From: Pelagophyceae sp. CCMP2097
Lineage: Eukaryota; Sar; Pelagophyceae
Direction: 5' to 3'
Length of the DNA stretch: 14,812 nt
Assembly (NCBI GenBank): GCA_026770575.1
Contig: MU657226.1
Location: 138,974-153,785, forward strand
Below, one piece after another: positions 1 through 8,013 of this stretch. The notes below the pieces were generated by a model, which was not told where the DNA came from, did no database searches, and saw nothing but the letters and a program-made list of their open reading frames with translations. The translations under genes were made by a program, and so were the position numbers. Each line of letters opens with the position of its first letter. Within the stretch, counting starts at the first letter, position 1.

Positions 1-33
1 TTTTGGTCACAGGTTCGAATCTGGTCGGCCGCA
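1..33 (+). tRNA. tRNA-like 3' fragment, cut by window edge
   Basis: The first 33 bases read like a tRNA 3' half: a T-arm with GGTTCGAATC (B-box-like), then a seven-base acceptor strand CGGCCGC and a discriminator A. The T stem is imperfect: of five pairs, one is A-G and one is G-T. The next bases are an A-rich run and not the T-run that ends a pol III gene, and no run of four T follows in the next 100 bases. The 5' half is outside the window, so anticodon and isotype cannot be read. It may be a real tRNA gene, but the A-rich tail and the stem mismatch fit a retroposed tRNA or the tRNA part of a SINE equally well or better. Confidence 0.4.
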
Positions 34-73
34 AAAAAAAGAAAAAATAAATAGCTCAATAAGAAATATAAAA

Positions 74-207
74 ATAAAAATAAAGATAAGGAGGATTTGA
101 AAGTTCAGCGATAAGTTAAATAATTTCAATTATTTACGTGGGCATTGCAATGGGATTTGGCTGTATCCTTCGGGTCCTCCGTGTGCCTCCGGCGCGCTCT
201 TGTAATA
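74..207 (+). repeat. 134-bp repeat, left copy (inverted partner at the right edge)
   Basis: This segment equals the reverse complement of 14579-14712 at 133 of 134 positions; the only difference is at 113 (A here, T in the partner read in the same sense). It begins A-rich, contains the palindrome AAATAATT-TC-AATTATTT at 118-135 and the 10-base palindrome CATTGCAATG, then turns GC-rich and includes CCTTCGGGTCC. Similarity stops sharply on both sides. No coding sequence is credible. It looks like a dispersed short element present twice in opposite orientation, with a recent origin judging by the near identity. Confidence 0.9.
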
Positions 208-1265
208 GTCTAGATCTTGCTGCAAAGAACCCCCTCGCAACTTGAAGGCTGGGCGTCACAGGGCGTTTGGGGTCAGTCCTCACAAGTTCGGGCCTTGATC
301 CTTGTCTGCACGCAGGCGCGGGCGCCCTCAGCGGCCTCGCCGCGGCGCAGGCCTGTTCGCACGGCAGGCGTGTCGTCGCTCGTCGAGTCTTCCCGGACGC
401 AGATCTGCCTGCTCCCGCGGAGGTCGTCTCTTTCGTGAAAAGCATTCTCTGTGCCCCGTCGACTGCGGATACCGTCGGTCGCGCCGCCTCGGGCATGCTC
501 GCGTCTGGTCTCATCGCATCTCATCACGTGGACACAATTGCGTGCGACGGCCAACGTACGACGTCTCCAACGCAGCGCCGCGGCGTTCGACCGCGTGCCG
601 CACGGCGCGGACGCCGTGGCGAGCAAGTCAGCAGTCGTCGTGTTCGCGGCGCGAGACGGCGGGCATGACTGCGTCGGGGATCCTGGTTGGAAATCCCGCA
701 GACACGATGGAGTGCAAAATCGGGCGGCGGCGCGGCGGCCACGCGGAGCGCGGCAAGAGAGGCGTACGCCGGCTCGACACACGCGGCGAGCGCCCCCTCC
801 CCGCGTGAGCGCAGCGACGGGGCTCCGCCGCGTCGCCTGTCGACCTCGCTGAGTCGGGCTTCCAACGCCTCGAGTCACCTTTGGACCTCTTCAAGTCGCC
901 TTGAACTCCCCGGGTCGGCCTTTCACTCCCCGGATTCCAACGAGGCGAGTACTTGGTCCGCGACTCGGACGAAGAGTTCGTTGAGCCGCGCCTCTGATGG
1001 CGGCCCAGAAGTCGGCGTCGTTGCACAGAGGTGCGCCGAATTCGGCGCGGCCGTGGGCGCGGCGGCGGGCCTGCGGCGCAGGGCCGACGCGGGCGTTGAC
1101 GAGAGCATGGTCGAGCGACCTCTTTGCTCAACGCAAGGAGCACAAGCGCCGCTGCGAGCACACACACAGTATACAGTCGCTAAATTCGGCTGGCCGTTTG
1201 GCGAAGGGACAGTGGCCAGCTGACACTCGTTGCAAGCGTTTTTGCGGTGGGCGGCTCGCGCGGAA
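208..1265. other. About 1 kb without a convincing gene
   Basis: No ORF here has family motifs. On the minus strand one frame reads as coiled-coil protein (a segment ending LASLESGE, then RRLEEVQR, then LEALEARLSEVDRR), but it is broken by TGA at 923-925 and at 875-877. Both would be CGA (Arg) with one C-to-T change, so a decayed gene or pseudogene is possible. On the plus strand, about 310-720 has Gly/Ala-rich stretches faintly like mitochondrial carrier repeats, in different frames. The part just before 1266 (for example the ACACACAC run near 1160) probably holds the RAD6 promoter and 5' UTR. No TATA box is evident. Confidence 0.4.
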
Positions 1266-2048
1266 ATGGCGTCGCCGGCCCGGAGGCGACTCGTGCGCGA
1301 CTTCCGCCGGCTGCAAAACGACCCGCCGCAGGTGCGCCGCCCGAGGCGCGGCAAATGCGAGTTCTGTGCCCTGCGGAGCGCCGCCCTTCTTAGGGAGTCA
1401 CGGCGGCGCCGCTGGACCAGAACATTTTGGTCTGGCAGGCCATCATCTTCGGGCCGGACGACACGCCCTGGGAGGGCGGCACGTTTAAGTAAGGGCCCTT
1501 CTCCCGGACGCAGAACAACGGGCCCCTCCCTTCGTCGCGCCGCCCGCCACGCTCGCTCGCCCCCAGGCTGAAGCTCGAGTTCACGGAGGACTACCCGAAC
1601 AAGGCGCCGTCGGTGCGGTTTGTCACGAAGATCTTCCATCCAAATATTTACAACGACGGCCAGATCTGTGCGTCTCCCTTTCTGCGGAGCCCCCTATGGT
1701 CGCGGGCGACGCCGGGCTAGGTCTCGACATCCTGCAGAACCAGTGGAGTCCGATTTACGACATTTCCGCGATCTTGACGTCGATTCAATCGTTACTCTCC
1801 GACCCAAACCCGGCCTCGCCGGCGAATTCAGAGGCCAGCAGGCTCTATTCGGAGAACAGGCGCGAGTACAACCGGCGCGTCCGCGAAATCGTCGAGCAGA
1901 GCTGGTGCGTTGACGGCCCGAGGCGGTTCGACGGCGGTCCGACGGCGGTCCGACGGTTTCCGCGCCGATTCCGACGCCGCCGCGCAGGCTCGACGACGGC
2001 GACGAAGAGGAAGACGACGACGACGAAGGCGACGACGCCGAGGCATGA
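1266..2048 (+). CDS. RAD6: RAD6-type E2 ubiquitin-conjugating enzyme with acidic tail (five exons)
   Basis: Exons 1266-1331, 1394-1488, 1567-1667, 1721-1904 and 1988-2048 join in frame to 507 nt (168 residues). All four introns (62, 78, 53, 83 bp) are GT-AG. The protein opens [17 protein letters not shown], the RAD6/UBE2A N terminus, and has the UBC core with FHPN and the active-site cysteine at residue 88, the same number as in yeast Rad6. The Cys88 codon is itself split (T|GT) by intron 3. The core ends EIVEQSW at residue 149. Exon 5 then adds 19 residues, 14 of them Asp or Glu, which resembles the polyacidic tail of yeast Rad6 and is absent from animal and plant homologues. Family role: E2 that works with RING E3s for histone H2B monoubiquitination, PCNA ubiquitination in DNA-damage tolerance and N-degron turnover, in nucleus and cytosol. 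Start chosen by homology. If intron 4 is retained, the frame runs to a stop ending at 2121 with a basic tail. Confidence 0.94.
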
Positions 2049-2491
2049 GGTTGGCGCTCCGCCGCGGCCCGCCCGCGCGGCCATCTCTCATGTCCTCAAC
2101 AAATCCGACCATCCGCCCTGAATCACACTGTATGTATGCCACGCGCTGCGATCTTGCAGCATAATTTATAAATCACGGCGACTGGCCACGTTGCGCAACG
2201 ACGGCGGCCTCGACGACGCGCCATGGAGTGCTACGCACACGGAGTGATCTCCATCGAGGGATTCCTAGGGCCCACAGAGAGCGGTACATCTCCGGGGAGG
2301 CGGTCGGAGAGAGGCGAAGGATTACGTAGAGAGTGGTGGTGATCGAGCCGCACGCGGTCTAATCCGCGTGGTGACCGATGCCCGGACGCGTCTTCGTCCG
2401 AGCGGAGGCGAGAGGCGGAATGTCCAGCTGTGACTCGGAAGGCGCGCGGCCGTCGCAAAGGCTGCCGGTGGTCGACGGTCGAGCGCGTCGG
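2049..2491. other. Intergenic region between converging RAD6 and PH-protein genes
   Basis: This 443-bp stretch separates two stop codons that face each other, so it should hold both 3' UTRs. The AT-rich patch near 2160 (ATAATTTATAAATC) could contain the RAD6 cleavage signal, but there is no exact AATAAA. Short ORFs on both strands are Arg/Pro-rich low-complexity translations of GC-rich DNA with no recognisable domain. Nothing else was seen. Confidence 0.5.
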
Positions 2492-5264
2492 CTAGTCCCA
2501 GTCGTCGAGAAAGTTTTGGTCCGCCGCAACCCCGGCGTTGCTCGACCCGACCAGGCGCCGCGCCGCCGGCGGCGAAGGCGCGGCGGGCGCCGCGCCGCGA
2601 GCAGACGGCGCGTCGTCTTCGTCGTCCCACTCGTCGTCGACAAAATTTGCATCAGCTGCGACGCCTCGTTTGTTTGCAGAAACGTTCTCCTTATGCGGCG
2701 CCGCCCCGCCGCCAGCCTTGGACGCCTTGTTCGAGGCTTTAAGTTGCTCCTTGGTCGCCCTGGCCGACTCCTTGGCCGACTCCTTTGCCGCGGTGGCAGA
2801 GTCTCTGCGGGAGGCGTCCATGGCACGGACGCGCGCCAGTCGCTCTTTTTCCACGCCGATGCACGCGTCGCCGTCCTCGTCGGAGGATCCGTCGGGCACC
2901 AAACCGGCCTTCTTGCCGCCGCGCGCCGCCCTCACGGGCCGGCCGCCGCCGCCCTCGAGTCTGCGCATGAGAGCCGACTTGGCCGCGCCGCCGGATTTCT
3001 TCTTCCCGGCGTCCCAGACAATGTCCAGCTCGTCGCCCCCGGCGCCGCGCTTGGCGATTCTGGCCGCGGGGACGTGCTTCGACGGCGCCGCCGGGGCCGC
3101 GGAGACTGGGGCGACTGCATCGGGGAGGTCGTGCATCGACGACGGCGGCGTCGAAAATCTGCGCACTTCCTCGTCCAAATGCTTCGGCGTCGCCTGCGCG
3201 AGGCCCTTCTTCTGCCGCCGCCGGAACTCGGCGTCTTCTTCGTCGAAGCGCGCGGGTTTTGAGACGATGGTGGCCTCCAAGCCACCCAAGTCGATCTCGT
3301 CGTCGAATTGAGGAGACTCGGGAGACCGCGCAGCACGGCGGCGGTCCGCGGACCGCTTGGCGCGGCGCGCGTCGCCCGAGTCTTCGTCGTCGATGACGGG
3401 CGTCTTGGGGGCGGCCTTGATCTTGCGAGCCTCGGCCCTTTCCCGCGCCTGCCGCTGCGCGGCAGACTCGCGCCGCTCAAAGGGCTCCGCCGCAGCGCGC
3501 CGCTCAAACGGCTCCGCCGCCTTGCGCTCCGGCGACCGCCGCGGCTCGTCGTCCGAGTCCGCAGCCGGCACGCCGCGGCGCTTCTTCGCTTCCTCGAGCG
3601 CCGCCTTTGACCGCGCCAGGGCCTCGTCCTGGGCAGCCTTTTCCGCCGCCTTCTTCCGCCGCCGCTCGTCGCGCTCTGCGTGGCGCACGCGCCGCTCCTC
3701 GGCGAGGCGCGCCTCGTCGGCCGCCGCGCCGCGCGCCTCGTCCTCCTCGTCGCGGAGCTCGGCCGCGGCCTCTTCTTTCGCACGCAGCCGCCGCTCCTCG
3801 TCTTTAGCGTGGCGCGCAGCCGCGCGAGACTCCTCCTTGGCCGCGCGGCGGTCCGCCTCGGCCGCCGAAGCACGGCGGTCCTCCTCCTCGCGGCGCCGGT
3901 CGTCGTCGTCATCCTGCTCGCGATCCAACTCGCGCCGGCGCCGGTCCTCGCGCCGGCGGTCCTCGTCCGCGCTCCGCCGCACGTCGCCGTCGTTGCTCCG
4001 CCGCATGTCGTCGCGGTCGTCGCGGCGGCGCTCATCGTCCGCACTCCGCCGCAAATCGTCTTCCTGGCTCCGCCGCACGTCGCGGTCGTCGCGGCGGCGC
4101 TCCTCCTCGTTGCTCCGCCGCACGTCGCCGTCTTGGCTCCGCCGCATGTCGTCGCGCCGCCGGTCCATGTCCTGGCTCCGCCGCATGTCGCCGTCGTTCC
4201 GGCGATCGTCGCGGTCGTCGCGGCGGTCGTCCCTGCTCCGCCGCACGTCGTCGCGGTCGTCGCGGCGGCGGTCGTCGTCCCGGTCGCGGTCGTCGCGGCG
4301 GCGGTCGTCGTCCCGGTCGCGGTCGTCGCGCCGGCGGTCGTCGTCGCGCGTCCGCGCGCCGCCGCCGCGGCGGTCGTCGTCGCGGTCGTCGCGGTCGTCG
4401 CGGCGGCACGGGGCGGCGTCGTCGGTCGTCGTCGGCCGTCGATCGTCGTCGCGGCGCCGCGGCACGTGCTCGAACGCCGGCGCGTCGCGGGCCTCTTTCG
4501 GGATGTCTGGCTTGAGGATTCCATCAAGCTCCTTGTCCAGTCCATCAAGCTCCTTGTTTAAGTCCTCCAGGTTCGGGTCGTCGTCGTCCGGGGGCTTGCG
4601 CACGTTGCCGAAGACCGAGTCGTACTTGTAGAGCTCGGGCATGGGCTCGCGCGCGACCGGCGCGGCCGCGGCGACGGCGGGCGCGGCGGCGGCGCTGTCG
4701 CCGCGCATCATGTTTCGGAGACCTTCGACCCAAGCCAACTTCTCCTCGGACGAAGAGGCGTGGAGCACGTAGGCGCGGCTCGGGTGGTCCACGACGAAGG
4801 CGCACCTGCCCGTCTCCTTGACTTCGATGACGTCGTCCCTACGACAGGCATCCTTGCGATGAGTGGCAGATAGATGTTCCTTTTGGAATTTTGCGATGAA
4901 TGCTGCCATTTTCAGCGCATGAGGATCAGGGTCCGCCACGCCCCCGCCGTGGCCCGCTCTGCGACTCGTGCGACGCTCGTGCAGCACCACGGCCTCCCGC
5001 GTGCGGGGTGGTCCGCCCCTTTCCCCGGTGACTTTTCTGCCATTTACGCGGGGAGACTCACAGGAACATCCAGCCTCGGGGCTCGCCGGCGCCCTGGTTC
5101 TTGTAGTAGCACAAAGCGAGCTTCTGCCCGCCCTTTTTCTGCGACTGGTCAATCTTGCAGACGCGGAACCACCGCCTCGTCTTGTCGCCGAGGATGCGCG
5201 ACCCCGCGTTGAGCTTCTTGTCTTTGACGAGCCAGCCCTCGAGGACGCGCTGCTCCGGCGCCAT
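2492..5264 (-). CDS. PH-domain protein with charged repeat array and Trp-acidic C-terminal motifs
   Basis: Two exons, 5264-5062 and 4838-2492, separated by a 223-bp GT-AG intron, give 849 residues. The join (CT|G, Leu68) restores a complete PH domain at about residues 7-112. It opens EGWLVKDKKL, has the RRWFRV strand, GWMFLDDVIEV across the junction, and the conserved C-terminal-helix Trp104 in EEKLAWVEGL. PH domains usually bind phosphoinositides or act as protein adaptors. After this come an Ala/Pro linker, a doubled KELDG segment (about 163-176), an Arg/Asp array with an 11-residue period (about 195-280), a stretch with eight RRS motifs (about 266-360), a long Glu/Arg/Lys/Ala helix (about 365-490, likely a rigid single helix or coiled coil) and a disordered C-terminal half. 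The motif GVAADxNFxDD-Trp occurs twice, at 793-805 and 837-848, the second at the very end. The ATG at 5264 is the first ATG in frame. The overall architecture is not one I recognise; a membrane-to-cytoskeleton scaffold is a guess. Confidence 0.85.
4253..4351. repeat. 33-bp in-frame minisatellite
   Basis: Units 4253-4285 and 4286-4318 are identical; a third unit at 4319-4351 is diverged. On the coding (minus) strand each encodes 11 residues made only of Arg and Asp. The period is a multiple of three, so unit gain or loss keeps the PH-protein frame. More degenerate CGN-GAY repeats extend well to both sides. Confidence 0.85.
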
Positions 5265-5765
5265 GGCCGCGCCGCACTGCTCCGCCTGCGCCACCGCACT
5301 GCCTATTTTGCCGTTCAACCCTTTTTTGCCGTTTTCTTTTCACGTCGCTGCGGGTTTCCGTTTCGCGGCCTAACGATCGCGACTCATTCAAGTTCGAAGT
5401 TCACGCAGTTGCGTGACTCGGGTATCCTGATATTGAGGGTATGAATCACGCTGCGAGGCAGTCCCTGACCTCGTATGCTCCTCGGGGTGTGCTGCGAGCG
5501 TGGTCTCCGGCGGCTTCTCTTTGGAATAGTGCGGCGGGAATTGTGACGGCTCCTGCGTGTCCTGGGTCATGCGTGACGGCTTTAATGTGCGACGGCTTCT
5601 GGATCATGTGTGACAGCTTCTGGGTCATGTGTGACGACTCCTGGCTCTTTGGCTCTATAGAGCTTTGTCCGACGCAGACCGGCGAGGGCGCCATTCGGCC
5701 GGCGCTCCATGCCGGCACACGGCAGAGGCGCGATACACACAATACATTATACTACATTAAACAGG
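5265..5765. promoter_or_regulatory. Intergenic region upstream of the PH-protein gene
   Basis: About 500 bp lie between the PH-gene start and the stop of the Ala-rich gene, both on the minus strand, so it should contain the PH-gene promoter and the 3' UTR of the upstream gene. It holds a perfect palindrome TCACGCA-GT-TGCGTGA at 5401-5416, about 140 bp upstream of the ATG, which resembles a bZIP-type dyad. It also holds a short tandem repeat at 5541-5649. A plus-strand ORF starting with ATG at 5441 runs through the tandem repeat and has no domain; I do not call it a gene. Confidence 0.4.
5541..5649. repeat. Imperfect 21-bp tandem repeat
   Basis: Three head-to-tail 21-bp units (5587-5607, 5608-5628, 5629-5649) share the pattern GTGYGAC, GCTTCTGG, TCAT with a few substitutions each. 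Decayed copies precede them (5541-5586, with spacing disturbed). It is intergenic as annotated. Confidence 0.75.
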
Positions 5766-7304
5766 TCACAGGGCGTCTTCGCTAGCGTGCACGACGTCGA
5801 CCTCGTTTGCGTGCACGACGTCGAAGAGAATCGTCCGCGCGTCCGCGTCGCCCTTCGGGAAGCGCAGCGCATCGTCGTCCGAGCCGCGACTCACGGCGAC
5901 GCCGGCGGCGAACCTCAAGCCGAGCTTTTCCGATATCGAAAGCACGCTTTGACGGTGCTTGAGGTGCGCTAGTGCGGCGGGTTTGATCGGCGTACTGCGA
6001 ACCTTTGCAAAGGGCCGTTCACTGAGCGCGAAGGAGATGACTTGCGCGGCGTTGCCGCGGTCAAAGTCGGCGACGGTGCGCACGTACTCGGGGGCGTGCT
6101 TTAACAACTCGCGCATGTCGTGGCAGGCGGAATCGACCGCGGCCCCTGTGTCGGGAGCGCGGTCGAGCCACCATTTCCTATCCCGCCCAAACGCCCCCAG
6201 CAACGCGTTAAGAGCCGGCCGGCCGCGCCGGATGCGCTCGACGTATTCATCTGTTAGCCGGGACAGCGCCGCTTCAAACGACGCCAACGCACGGCGCACG
6301 TCAGGATCTTGAATGCCGTCTTCGACACCGGCGTCAGCTTCGTCGGCGCCGCGGGGATCCGATAGAGCGTCCGTCTCGGGACGGCCGTCCGTCTCGAGGC
6401 CGTCCACGCCCGCGCCGCTCGGGGAACCCGCCGCGCTCGCACCGCCCGACTCGGCGACCGAGTCTAGAGGTGAAGCGGCAGACATGGCCTCGATGCGCGC
6501 GTCCGCGTCGTCGTCGATGCGGTCCGCCGTGGCTCCGGCGCCTTCCGGCACCGGTTCGTCCACTTCAGCGGGGTCCCCACCGCCGACGGCGTCGCACGTC
6601 GCCTCGGCTCGGCTCGGCGCCATGCTCGCCCCGGGTTGGTTCGTGCGTGCCAAAAAGTGCCGGAACCGCGCGTAGTCGCTGTTGTCGTCGTCCGGCGTGT
6701 CGCCGTCGGCGTCTGCGGCCTCGTCAGCGTCTGCGGCCTCGTCGTAGTCGGATGCCACGCGAGGGGCCGGCGAGGGCACCGCGGCTTCGGCTGGGGCAGG
6801 CGCCGCGGCTTCGGCCGGCGCGGGCGCCGCAGCTTCGGCTGGAGCGGGCTCGTCCGACTGCCGGTCCGGAACCGCGGCGGCGGCGGCGGCGGCGATCTCC
6901 GCCGCTGCCGCAGCAGCTGATGCAGTCTCGGCGGCTGCTGATGCAGCTGCGGCGGTCTCCAGGGCCGCCTCGGCCGCTTCAAGGATCTCCGCAGCCGCGG
7001 CATTTGCGGCGGCGACGACGGCTGCGGCGGCGGCGAGTTCGGCGTCGACCTTTGCCTGCGCAAGATCCAAAAGTGCCTGAAACAGCGCGGCGCCAAGGAT
7101 TTGCCGTCTGGCGAGGCCCTCGGCTTTAAAGCACTCGTCGCAGCGGTCTCGCGAGGCCTCGGACTCCACCGCGAGGCCGCGCGCGGCTTTCCGGCGGCGG
7201 TGCGGATGGAGAAAGGCCCAAGTAGTATCAGCCTGCGCGTTCAGATCTTCCCAACGCACCTGCGCCCGCACGGACCGCGCCGGCGCCGCGCCGCCGGAGC
7301 GCAT
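5766..7304 (-). CDS. Unrecognised Ala-rich protein with a distinct C-terminal domain
   Basis: One long minus-strand frame ends at the TGA at 5766-5768. The frame is open up to 7451, but the first ATG is at 7304, giving 512 residues; a start further upstream on another exon is possible. I do not recognise the family. Visible parts: a short N-terminal part with RDRCDECFK (about 52-60); a long Ala-rich helix (about 67-145); three tandem PAEAA-type repeats (about 153-175); an acidic disordered middle rich in Asp, Ala and Gly (about 185-330); and a non-repetitive C-terminal region (about 330-512) with balanced composition, KWWLDRAPDTG and PEYVRTVADF, that is probably a folded domain. The last residues repeat VVHANE and VVHASE. 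No signal peptide or membrane helix is seen. It is divergent from the tautomerase gene, with 229 bp between the proposed starts. The long open frame and domain-like end support a real gene; function unknown. Confidence 0.65.
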   Translation of the reverse strand: MRSGGAAPARSVRAQVRWEDLNAQADTTWAFLHPHRRRKAARGLAVESEASRDRCDECFKAEGLARRQILGAALFQALLDLAQAKVDAELAAAAAVVAAANAAAAEILEAAEAALETAAAASAAAETASAAAAAAEIAAAAAAAVPDRQSDEPAPAEAAAPAPAEAAAPAPAEAAVPSPAPRVASDYDEAADADEAADADGDTPDDDNSDYARFRHFLARTNQPGASMAPSRAEATCDAVGGGDPAEVDEPVPEGAGATADRIDDDADARIEAMSAASPLDSVAESGGASAAGSPSGAGVDGLETDGRPETDALSDPRGADEADAGVEDGIQDPDVRRALASFEAALSRLTDEYVERIRRGRPALNALLGAFGRDRKWWLDRAPDTGAAVDSACHDMRELLKHAPEYVRTVADFDRGNAAQVISFALSERPFAKVRSTPIKPAALAHLKHRQSVLSISEKLGLRFAAGVAVSRGSDDDALRFPKGDADARTILFDVVHANEVDVVHASEDAL

Positions 7305-7533
7305 CCGAGCCGGCCCTGCACGGGACCGAGCGCGCCGGCGGCCCCGCAGCGCTGTACTTTCAGAACTTGCGTCCGAGTCGGTCCCATACCCCGGGGATAC
7401 AATTGTAGGAATTCCTAGATCTACCCTTGGAAACCCGAGGCGAGCCTTCACGGGAAGTCACGTGATCACCGTCGAACGTGCGACGCGCAGGGCGAGGAGA
7501 GGAGCTCGAGGCGGTCCTGCTGCAGCCCCCGCC
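7305..7533. promoter_or_regulatory. Shared divergent promoter region
   Basis: These 229 bp separate the likely start of the Ala-rich gene (-) from the ATG of the tautomerase gene (+), so both promoters must lie here or overlap the gene starts. No TATA box or clear palindrome is evident. Part may be coding or 5' UTR for the minus gene, because its frame stays open to 7451. Confidence 0.4.
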
Positions 7534-7980
7534 ATGCCGCTCGTGAAGATCTTCGTGCACAAGGCGCTGACCAAGGCGGTGCCCTTGAAGGCGCTGCAGA
7601 CGAAGATGTGTGCGATCTGGGGCGTCGCGCCGTCCACTACAAAGGTCATCCTCACGCGCTGCGAGGACTGGACGTTTGACAGCTTCCACGAGGACTGTTA
7701 TGTGCGGACACCAGTGTACACCCGTCTTGGCCGCCGGGGAAAGGCGCGCAGGGCCGCACCGGACCGCGCTAGGTCGACATCCGCGCGATGCGCAAGCCCG
7801 AGCGGACGCGCGAGGTCCGTTTTTCGTTTGCGCGGGCCTCTGGTGGACGCTTTGGTATAGGTGCTCCTCGAGGCTTTGCAGAAAGTCCAAGAGTCGTTTT
7901 CCGAGGTCGGTTTGGCTGCAAACATCCGGCTCGAGCAGTACGACGCGGCAGACTACATCCACCTCGCGCCAGTCAAGTAG
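7534..7980 (+). CDS. Tautomerase-superfamily protein (three exons)
   Basis: Exons 7534-7701, 7773-7814 and 7861-7980 are separated by GT-AG introns of 71 and 46 bp, all in phase 0, and encode 109 residues. The protein begins MPLVKIFVH. A proline directly after the initiator Met, followed by a beta strand, is the hallmark of the 4-oxalocrotonate tautomerase/MIF fold, where Pro acts as the general base once Met is removed. The segment from WGVAPSTTKVILTRCEDW onward and the second strand-helix half (VDIRAMRKPERTRE, then a Glu/Leu helix) fit the two beta-alpha-beta units of this fold. The length suits a double-unit tautomerase. The substrate cannot be told from sequence, and some family members have no known enzyme activity. 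The ATG is preceded by CCGCC. Confidence 0.72.
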
Positions 7981-7986
7981 AGGCAC

Positions 7987-7992
7987 ATTAAA
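7987..7992 (+). terminator. Possible poly(A) signal ATTAAA
   Basis: ATTAAA lies 7 bases after the tautomerase stop codon and is followed by a CA-rich run. It is a common variant polyadenylation signal in animals and is plausible here. It sits within the 33-bp gap between two converging stop codons. Confidence 0.35.
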
Positions 7993-8013
7993 AACACACA
8001 CACATCCTTCAGC

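Noticed and set aside
310..720. Possible mitochondrial carrier repeats (GRAASGMLASGLI with VDTI; MTASGILVGNPADTM)
   Set aside because: The stretches lie in different frames, the spacing is too short for carrier repeats, and the P-x-D-x-x-K/R signature is not intact.
2378..4631. Several plus-strand ORFs of 250-424 codons opposite the PH gene, rich in Arg/Ser or Ala/Val
   Set aside because: They are antisense readings of the Arg/Asp and Glu/Arg repeats; they have low complexity and no domains, while the minus frame carries a clear PH domain.
5441..5785. 114-codon plus-strand ORF with MCDSFWV-like heptads
   Set aside because: The heptads come from the 21-bp tandem repeat; no domain, and the region is best explained as intergenic.
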